From CAZLNO01 sp964561005 (lineage in GTDB: Bacteria > Pseudomonadota > Alphaproteobacteria > Kiloniellales > Rhodovibrionaceae): a stretch of 27,041 nt of DNA. The translations under genes and the position numbers were made by a program. How positions within the stretch are numbered: the first letter of the stretch is position 1; each line of letters opens with the position of its first letter. The notes beneath the pieces are model-generated. The model made no database searches. It saw only the letters and a list, made by a program, of their open reading frames with translations, and was not told the origin of the DNA. Shown piece by piece: positions 21,524 through 27,041 of this stretch. The stretch covers positions 1 through 27,041 of the forward strand of contig CAZLNO010000047.1 in NCBI GenBank assembly GCA_964561005.1, written 5' to 3'.

Positions 21524-23224
21524 CTAGTTCCGCCCGCTCAGCAGGCCGCGGGCGATGACCTGCGCCTGGATCTCCGCCGCGCCCTCGAAGATGTTCAGGA
21601 TGCGGGCGTCGCAGAGCACGCGGGAGATCTTGTATTCCTGGGCATAGCCGTTGCCTCCGTGCACCTGCAGGGCGTTGTCCGCCGTCGCCCAGGCCACGCG
21701 CGCGCCCAGCAGCTTGGCCATGCCGGCCTCGATGTCGCAGCGGCGGTCGCTGTCCTTCTCCCGCGCCGCGGCGTAGGTGAGCTGGCGCGCCATCATGATC
21801 TCGACCGCCGCCCAGGCCAGCTTGCCGGCGACCCGTGGGAAGCGCGCCAACGGCTTGCCGAACTGCGCCCGGTCGATGGCGTAGGCGAGGCCCAGCTCCA
21901 GCGCGTTCTGCGCCACGCCGACGGCGCGCGCCGCGGTCTGGATACGCGCCGATTCGAAGGTTGCCATGAGCTGCTTGAAGCCCTGGCCCTCCTCGCCGCC
22001 GAGCAGCGCGTCCGCCGGCACCTCGAAGTCGTCGAAGGCGATCTCGTACTCCTTCATGCCGCGATAGCCCAGCACGGGGATCTCGCCGCCGGTCATGCCC
22101 TGGGCGGGGAAGGGGTCGTCGTCGGTGCCGCGCGGCTTTTCCGCCAGGAACATCGACAGCCCCTTGTAGCCCGGCTCCTCCGGGTTGGTGCGGGCCAGGA
22201 GCGTCATCAGGTCGGTGCGCGCGGCGTGGGTGATCCAGGTCTTGTTGCCGTTGACGCGGTAGACCTGGCCGTGGCGCGTGGCGCGCGTGCGCAGGCTGCC
22301 CAGGTCGCTGCCGACGTTGGGCTCGGTGAAGACGGCGGTGGGCAGGATCTCGCCGCTGGCGATTTTCGGCAGGTAGTGGTCCTTCTGCGCGTCGGTGCCG
22401 CCCAGGCGGATCAGCTCGGCGGCGATCTCCGAGCGCGTGCCCAGCGAGCCGAGCCCGATGTAGCCGCGCGACAGTTCCTCGGTGACGACGCACATCGCCG
22501 TCTTGCCCAGGCCGAGCCCGCCGTTCGCCTCCGGCACGGTCAGGCCGAAGACGCCCAGCTCGGCGAGCTGCTCCACCACCTCCAGCGGGATCAGCTCGTC
22601 TTTCAGGTGCCACGCGTGCGCCGCCTCGGCGTGGCTGTCCGCGACCTTGCGGAACTGCTCGCGCACCAGGTCAAGGGTCTCGTCGTCCAGGCCCGGAGCG
22701 CCGAAGTCGCGCTGGTCGAAGCGGTCCACCAGCAGCTCGGCCAGCCGCATCCGGGCCGCGCTGGTGTTGCCGCCGCGCGCCAGCGCCCGCACCGCCGGGT
22801 CGTCGGACAGCGCGCGCACGGCCGCGTCTTCCAGGTCCAGGTCGCCCGGCCGCAGCACCTCGCCCTGGCTCATGGGAATGCCGCCCACAAGCTGCTGCAG
22901 ATACTCGCCGAAGCCGATTCGCAGGGTCAGCCGCTCGACCTCGCCCAGGCGGTCCTGGGCGTCCAGCCGCCGCGCCCAGTCCAGCGTTTCGCGCAGCGCC
23001 GAGACATAGGTCGCCAGCCAGGCGAAGCCGTGCGCGGCGTGCTGCTCCCGCTCGACCAGGCCGGCCACCACCTTGCCCTCCGGCGCGATCAGGCGGGCCA
23101 GCGCGGCCTTCGCGGCGTCGCGGAACGACTCGGCGGCGTCCAGCGCCCGCGCGCAGGTCCCCAGCAGCTCGTCCTCAAGCGGCCCGGTCGAGGCCGCGTG
23201 CGCGGCGACGGCGGTTCGGGTCAT
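21524..23224 (-). CDS. mcd: (2S)-methylsuccinyl-CoA dehydrogenase
   Basis: This 566-residue acyl-CoA dehydrogenase family flavoprotein carries an N-terminal extension of about 150 residues that marks Mcd and separates it from ordinary dehydrogenases of about 380-400 residues. The catalytic core has FAD/substrate blocks AVFTEPNVGSDLGSL (297-311), KTWITHA (328-334), QVHGGNGYAQE (520-530) and the catalytic base Glu547 in IFEGAAEIQ. Mcd oxidises (2S)-methylsuccinyl-CoA to mesaconyl-CoA in the ethylmalonyl-CoA pathway and passes electrons to ETF. The ATG at 23224 has GAGGAAGGCGAGG upstream; the open frame runs far further, but only through intergenic palindromes and antisense-like composition. It is downstream of ccr and upstream of the HIG1, adenosyltransferase and etfA genes, all consistent with its role. 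Confidence 0.93.
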   Translation of the reverse strand: MTRTAVAAHAASTGPLEDELLGTCARALDAAESFRDAAKAALARLIAPEGKVVAGLVEREQHAAHGFAWLATYVSALRETLDWARRLDAQDRLGEVERLTLRIGFGEYLQQLVGGIPMSQGEVLRPGDLDLEDAAVRALSDDPAVRALARGGNTSAARMRLAELLVDRFDQRDFGAPGLDDETLDLVREQFRKVADSHAEAAHAWHLKDELIPLEVVEQLAELGVFGLTVPEANGGLGLGKTAMCVVTEELSRGYIGLGSLGTRSEIAAELIRLGGTDAQKDHYLPKIASGEILPTAVFTEPNVGSDLGSLRTRATRHGQVYRVNGNKTWITHAARTDLMTLLARTNPEEPGYKGLSMFLAEKPRGTDDDPFPAQGMTGGEIPVLGYRGMKEYEIAFDDFEVPADALLGGEEGQGFKQLMATFESARIQTAARAVGVAQNALELGLAYAIDRAQFGKPLARFPRVAGKLAWAAVEIMMARQLTYAAAREKDSDRRCDIEAGMAKLLGARVAWATADNALQVHGGNGYAQEYKISRVLCDARILNIFEGAAEIQAQVIARGLLSGRN

Positions 23225-23287
23225 GGTGTCCTCGCCTTCCTCTTGCCCGCGGATCGAATGGCCATCAGTCCACCTCCCCCCGCTTGC

Positions 23288-23407
23288 GGGTCGGGGGCTT
23301 GCCCCCGACCCGAACGTTTTCCAGGGCGATGGACCGCGCGGTGCCATCAGCCCCTTGATCCACCGTGCTTGCGAAAACGTTCCGGTCGCGGGCAAGCCCG
23401 CGACCGG
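23288..23407. repeat. Compound inverted repeat of two GC-rich hairpins between ccr and mcd
   Basis: Hairpin A has an 11-bp perfect stem with a TT loop (23288-23298, 23301-23311). Hairpin B has a 12-bp perfect stem with an AA loop (23382-23393, 23396-23407). They are joined by inner arms AACGTTTTC (23313-23321) and GAAAACGTT (23373-23381), which are exact reverse complements. The whole is a symmetrical intergenic element. It may tune ccr-mcd mRNA processing; no T run follows. Confidence 0.7.
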
Positions 23408-23460
23408 CGAACATCCCGTTCCCCTCGTTCCCCGCGCGGGAAAGGTCGAATGCGGCAACC

Positions 23461-24759
23461 CTACTCCTCGACCGCGTCCTCCAGGGTGCGCAGGCCGGGG
23501 CGCTTGGCCTGGACCAGCACGGCCATGTTGCCGGGCTTGTGCTGGTTGCGCATCATCTTCATGTGGGCGCGCGGGATGTCGTCCCAGGTGAAGACCTCCG
23601 ACATGCAGGGGTCGATGCGCCGGTCCACGACGAGCTGGTTGGCCTGGCTGGCCTGCATCAGGTTGGCGAAATGGCTGCCCTGGATGCGCTTCTGCCGCAT
23701 CCAGACGAAGCGCGCGTCGAAGGTGATGTTGTAGCCCGTGGTGCCGGCGCAGAACACCACCATGCCGCCGCGCTTCACCACGAGGCAGGACACCGGGAAG
23801 GTGGACTCGCCCGGGTGCTCGAAGACGAAGTCCACGTCGTTGCCCTTGCCGGTGAAGCCCCAGATCGCCTTGCCGAAGCGCTTGGCCTCCTTCATCCAGG
23901 CGCTGAACTCGTCGGAACCGACCTTGGGAAGCTGGCCCCAGCAGTCGAATTCCCTGCGGTTGATCACGCCCATCGCGCCAAGCTGCTTGACGAAGTCCTC
24001 CTTGTCGGGATCGGAGATCACGCCGATCGCCTTGGCGCCGGCGGTGGCGATGAGCTGAACCGCCATCGAGCCCAGCCCGCCCGACGCGCCCCAGACCAGC
24101 ACGTTGTGACTCGGCCGCAGGATGTGCGGGCGGTGACCGAACAGCATGCGGTAGGCCGTGGCCAGCACCAGGGTGTAGCAGCCGCTCTCCTCCCAGGTCA
24201 GGTGCCTGGGCCGCGGCATGAGCTGGCGGTCCTGCACCCGGCAGAACTGCGCGAACGAGCCGTCCGGCGTCTCGTAGCCCCAGATTCGTTGCGAGGGCGA
24301 AAACATCGGGTCGCCGCCGTTGCACTCCTCGTCGTCGCCGTCGTCCTGGTTGCAGTGGATGACGACCTCGTCGCCCACCTTCCAGCGCTTCACCTTGTTG
24401 CCGACGGCCCAGACGATGCCGGCGGCGTCGCTGCCGGCGATGTGGTAGTCCTGCTTGTGCACGTCGAACACCGAGATCGGCTGGCCCAGCGAGGCCCAGA
24501 CGCCGTTGTAGTTGACGCCGGCGGCCATCACCATGACCAGGACATCGTGGCTGTCCAGTTCGGGGACGTCCACCACCTCCTCCTGCATGGCGGTGTCGGG
24601 CTCGCCGTGGCGCTCGCGCCGGATCGCCCAGGCGTACATCCGCTTGGGCACGTGGCCCAGCGGCGGAATCTCGCCGATCTCGTAGAGGTCCTTCTTCTCC
24701 TGCCCGCCGCGCAGGGTAACCACCTCCGCGTCCTTCGGGGCTTGGGCCGGCTGGCTCAT
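23461..24759 (-). CDS. ccr: Crotonyl-CoA carboxylase/reductase
   Basis: This 432-residue medium-chain dehydrogenase/reductase catalyses NADPH- and CO2-dependent reductive carboxylation of crotonyl-CoA to ethylmalonyl-CoA, the key step of the ethylmalonyl-CoA pathway. Visible marks are the GVNYNGVWASLG block (81-92), the Ccr-specific acidic loop CNQDDGDDEECNGGDPMF (136-153), the NADPH loop WGASGGLGSMAVQL (223-236), FEHPGESTFPVS (313-324) and GSHFANL with His363, one of the positions lining the CO2 pocket in studied enzymes. The frame reaches 24840, but AGGAGGG upstream of the ATG at 24759 gives the normal start MSQPAQAP. The long acidic loop distinguishes Ccr from plain crotonyl-CoA or quinone reductases. 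It is divergent from ecm, with 276 bp between the starts, and upstream of mcd. Confidence 0.96.
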   Translation of the reverse strand: MSQPAQAPKDAEVVTLRGGQEKKDLYEIGEIPPLGHVPKRMYAWAIRRERHGEPDTAMQEEVVDVPELDSHDVLVMVMAAGVNYNGVWASLGQPISVFDVHKQDYHIAGSDAAGIVWAVGNKVKRWKVGDEVVIHCNQDDGDDEECNGGDPMFSPSQRIWGYETPDGSFAQFCRVQDRQLMPRPRHLTWEESGCYTLVLATAYRMLFGHRPHILRPSHNVLVWGASGGLGSMAVQLIATAGAKAIGVISDPDKEDFVKQLGAMGVINRREFDCWGQLPKVGSDEFSAWMKEAKRFGKAIWGFTGKGNDVDFVFEHPGESTFPVSCLVVKRGGMVVFCAGTTGYNITFDARFVWMRQKRIQGSHFANLMQASQANQLVVDRRIDPCMSEVFTWDDIPRAHMKMMRNQHKPGNMAVLVQAKRPGLRTLEDAVEE

Positions 24760-24927
24760 GTTTCGCTCCCTCCTCTGGCGTGGCGGCGTGGCGGAGACCG
24801 GCCTGTCGTGCAGGCCGACCTCAGGGTAAGCCGCCGCCACGCAGCCTGGGCTCCGGAATCCGTCACAACTTGCTCGTGCTCGCCGCCCGAGGCGGCCCGG
24901 CCACCACCCTTAGCGGCTTGGCGATCG

Positions 24928-24942
24928 TTTTGCAATGCACAA
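24928..24942. promoter_or_regulatory. Candidate operator in the ccr/ecm divergent region
   Basis: The 9-bp palindrome TGCAATGCA (24931-24939) lies within TTTTGCAATGCACAAG in the 276-bp divergent region, upstream of the ecm promoter. On the minus strand it reads TTGTGCATTGCAA, sharing the half-site TTGTGC with the palindrome over the etfA promoter. A common acyl-CoA- or PHB-responsive regulator such as PhaR or a RamB/CcrR-type protein is possible but unproven. Confidence 0.3.
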
Positions 24943-24968
24943 GTTTCACCTTTTTTCGTAAACGGGGC

Positions 24969-24997
24969 TTGAAAAGCAATTTTGTGTCGTTGATGAT
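24969..24997 (+). promoter_or_regulatory. Candidate promoter of ecm
   Basis: TTGAAA (24969-24974, 5 of 6) and GATGAT (24992-24997, 4 of 6) are separated by 17 bases. The implied leader before the ecm start at 25036 is about 30 nt and contains the ribosome site GGGAGAGG. Confidence 0.5.
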
Positions 24998-25035
24998 GCG
25001 TGGCGGGAAAGAATGCCGCAGATCGGGAGAGGCCG

Positions 25036-27041
25036 ATGAGCGACGGAGACCGCAGCGCAGCAAATTCGCCGGCCGCGGCGCGGCGCGACAAGCCCTGGCT
25101 GATCCGCACCTATGCCGGCCATTCCAGCGCCAGGGCGTCGAACGCGCTGTACCGCAAGAACCTGGCCGCCGGGCAGACCGGGTTGTCCGTCGCCTTCGAC
25201 CTGCCGACGCAGACCGGCTACGACAGCGACCACGCGCTGGCGCGCGGGGAGGTCGGCAAGGTCGGCGTGCCGATCGGGCACCTGGGCGACATGGAGGCGC
25301 TGTTCGAAGGCATCCCGCTCGACCAGATGAACACCTCGATGACGATCAACGCCACCGCGCCCTGGCTGCTGGCGCTCTATGTCGCGGTGGCGGAGCGCAA
25401 GGGCATCGCGCGCGACAAGCTGTCGGGGACGGTGCAGAACGACATCGTCAAGGAATACCTGAGCCGCGGCACCTATGTCTTTCCGCCCAAGCCCTCGATG
25501 CGGCTGACCGGCGACGTGATCGCCTTCACCTACAAGGAGATTCCGCGCTGGAATCCCATGAACGTCTGCAGCTACCACCTGCAGGAGGCGGGGGCGACGC
25601 CGGAGCAGGAGCTGGCCTTCGCCCTGGCCAACGCGCAGGCGATCCTGGATGCCGTGCGCGACGGCGGCCAGGTGCCGCCCGAGGACTTCCCCAAGGTGGT
25701 CGGGCGCATCTCCTTCTTCGTCAACGCCGGAATTCGTTTCATTACCGAAATGTGCAAGATGCGCGCTTTCGTCCGCCTGTGGGACGAGATCACGCGCGCG
25801 CGCTATGGCGTGGAGGAGCCGAAGTACCGCCGTTTTCGCTATGGCGTGCAGGTGAATTCCCTGGGGCTGACCGAGCAGCAGCCGGAGAACAACGTCTACC
25901 GCATCCTCCTGGAGATGCTGGCCGTCGTGCTGTCCAAGGAGGCGCGCGCCCGCGCCGTGCAGTTGCCCGCCTGGAACGAGGCGCTGGGCCTGCCCCGGCC
26001 CTGGGACCAGCAGTGGTCGATCCGCCTGCAGCAGATCGTCGCCTACGAGACCGACCTGCTGGAGTACGGCGACCTCTTCACCGGCTCGCCCGTGGTGGAA
26101 GAGAAGGTCGAAGCGCTCTGCGCCGGCGCGCGGGAAGAGCTGGAGCGGATCGAGCGCATGGGCGGCGCCGTGGCGGCGGTGGAGAACGCCTACATGAAGG
26201 AGCGCCTGGTCGAATCGAATGCGCAACGACTTCGTGCGATCGAGACCGGCGAACAGACCGTCGTCGGCGTCAACGCCTATACCGAGAGCGAGCCCTCGCC
26301 GCTGACCGCCAAGCTCGACGACAGCTTCCTCGCCATCGACCCGGCCGACGAGGACGCGCAGATCGAAAGCCTGAACGCCTGGCGCGCCGCCCGCGACAAC
26401 GCCAAGGTGGATGAAGCGGTGGCCGAGCTGAAGGCGGCGGCGGCGGAAGGGCGCAACATCATGGAGCCCTCGATCCGCTGCGCCCATGCCGGCGTCACCA
26501 CCGGCGAGTGGGGCGACGCCCTGCGCGCCGTCTTCGGCGAGTATCGCGCGCCGACCGGAGTCGGCCGGGCGGTCGGCCACGGCCAGGGCGCCACCTCGCT
26601 GGAGGACGTGCGCGCGCGGGTCGATTCTGTCTCGGAACGACTGGGGCGGCGACTGAAGATGCTGGTCGGCAAGCCGGGGCTGGACGGCCACTCCAACGGC
26701 GCCGAGCAGATCGCCGTGCGCGCCCGCGACGCCGGCTTCGAGGTGGTGTACGAGGGCATCCGCCTGACCCCGGCCCAGATCGTCGGCGCCGCGCTGGAAG
26801 AGGGCGTGCACGTCGTGGGGCTGTCCATCCTCTCCGGCTCGCACGTCGCGCTGGTGACCCAGGTGATGGACCGCCTGCGCGCCCAGGGCCTGGACGACAT
26901 CCCCGTCGTCGTCGGCGGCATCATTCCGGAATCGGACGCCCGCACCCTGAAGGCCGCCGGCGTGGCCGCCGTCTACACGCCGAAGGACTACGACCTCACC
27001 GCCATCATGGCCGACATCGTGGAGATCGTGGACCGGGATAC
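25036..27041 (+). CDS. ecm: Ethylmalonyl-CoA mutase, 3'-truncated by the window edge
   Basis: At least 668 codons run in frame to the window edge without a stop. This is an adenosylcobalamin-dependent acyl-CoA mutase with a fused TIM-barrel substrate domain (about 15-520) and a C-terminal B12-binding domain. The start has GGGAGAGGCCG before the ATG and the typical RRDKPWLIRTYAGHSSA region. The substrate domain shows LPTQTGYDSDH and MNTSMTINATA (98-108). The cobalamin motif D-x-H-x-x-G is at 550-555 (GLDGHSNGAEQ), with His552 the lower axial ligand, followed by GLSILSGSH. The GLDGHSNGAEQ variant and length fit Ecm/MeaA and not methylmalonyl-CoA mutase (about 710 residues). It converts ethylmalonyl-CoA to methylsuccinyl-CoA, linking the neighbouring Ccr and Mcd, and needs the cofactor made by the adenosyltransferase at 20587-21150. 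Only the last residues are missing. Confidence 0.95.
   Translation, partial: MSDGDRSAANSPAAARRDKPWLIRTYAGHSSARASNALYRKNLAAGQTGLSVAFDLPTQTGYDSDHALARGEVGKVGVPIGHLGDMEALFEGIPLDQMNTSMTINATAPWLLALYVAVAERKGIARDKLSGTVQNDIVKEYLSRGTYVFPPKPSMRLTGDVIAFTYKEIPRWNPMNVCSYHLQEAGATPEQELAFALANAQAILDAVRDGGQVPPEDFPKVVGRISFFVNAGIRFITEMCKMRAFVRLWDEITRARYGVEEPKYRRFRYGVQVNSLGLTEQQPENNVYRILLEMLAVVLSKEARARAVQLPAWNEALGLPRPWDQQWSIRLQQIVAYETDLLEYGDLFTGSPVVEEKVEALCAGAREELERIERMGGAVAAVENAYMKERLVESNAQRLRAIETGEQTVVGVNAYTESEPSPLTAKLDDSFLAIDPADEDAQIESLNAWRAARDNAKVDEAVAELKAAAAEGRNIMEPSIRCAHAGVTTGEWGDALRAVFGEYRAPTGVGRAVGHGQGATSLEDVRARVDSVSERLGRRLKMLVGKPGLDGHSNGAEQIAVRARDAGFEVVYEGIRLTPAQIVGAALEEGVHVVGLSILSGSHVALVTQVMDRLRAQGLDDIPVVVGGIIPESDARTLKAAGVAAVYTPKDYDLTAIMADIVEIVDRD

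Noticed and set aside
23225..24325. N-terminal continuation of the mcd reading frame, making a 933-codon frame
   Set aside because: The extra part overlaps ccr on the same strand in another frame and crosses hairpins; the ATG at 23224 has a good ribosome site and gives the normal Mcd length.
24780..26414. Plus-strand open frame of 544 codons overlapping ecm
   Set aside because: The frame beginning at 25036 encodes an unmistakable B12 mutase and runs to the window edge; the other frame has shadow composition.
1..27041. CRISPR arrays, integrases, prophage, toxin-antitoxin or defence genes
   Set aside because: No direct-repeat arrays, transposases, recombinases or nuclease/toxin motifs were seen in any convincing gene.

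Overview
The window is high-G+C DNA from an alphaproteobacterium, most likely Rhodospirillales-like. The evidence is an ethylmalonyl-CoA pathway cluster, a HIG1 / PduO-type adenosyltransferase / EtfA / 3-hydroxybutyryl-CoA dehydrogenase block, a PAS_5-type protein, a canonical AHL-type LuxR regulator, and short interspersed palindromes of the kind common in alphaproteobacteria. No tRNA, rRNA, CRISPR array, transposase or phage gene was seen. It reads as an ordinary chromosomal segment. Both ends are arbitrary: ecm runs off the right edge.

Layout. 18-2022 (+): eutB-eutC, hydroxyectoine catabolism. 2330-3224 (+): an orphan MlaC-like periplasmic protein and a DUF1488-like small protein. 3225-4593 (+): a locally AT-richer patch with a 92-residue unknown protein and a LuxR-type quorum-sensing regulator. 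4594-5557: a long stretch without a convincing gene. It holds a candidate small RNA ending in a strong terminator, two interspersed palindromic elements (one bounded by perfect 12-bp inverted repeats), and a minus-strand terminator. 5558-9826 (-): HpcH/HpaI aldolase, PAS sensor histidine kinase, PAS_5 protein, and a Bax-inhibitor-1 membrane protein with its own promoter and terminator. 10017-14152: the ybbP-ybbA ABC system (-) divergent from tesA (+), as in E. coli. 14153-15976 (+): a second copy of the palindromic repeat, tas aldo/keto reductase, and thpR. 15973-18223 (-): a tight three-gene operon of LMW phosphatase, fructosamine-kinase family protein and EamA transporter.

18458-27041 is the metabolic core, for assimilating acetyl-CoA (C2) units. 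On the minus strand, in transcription order, are ccr, mcd, HIG1 protein, cobalamin adenosyltransferase, etfA and hbd. The B12-dependent mutase ecm is divergent on the plus strand. Together they cover 3-hydroxybutyryl-CoA dehydrogenation, reductive carboxylation of crotonyl-CoA, mutase isomerisation of ethylmalonyl-CoA, cofactor supply for that mutase, and oxidation of methylsuccinyl-CoA with electrons passed to ETF. The striking gap is etfB: etfA is present with its own near-consensus promoter, and there is no room for an etfB next to it.

I did not find a clearly new defence or mobile system. The best leads are the etfB-less etfA with a perfect palindrome over its promoter, a possible shared half-site in the ccr/ecm intergenic region, the covarying two-hairpin repeat family, the candidate small RNA at about 4795-4891, and the phosphatase/fructosamine-kinase operon.
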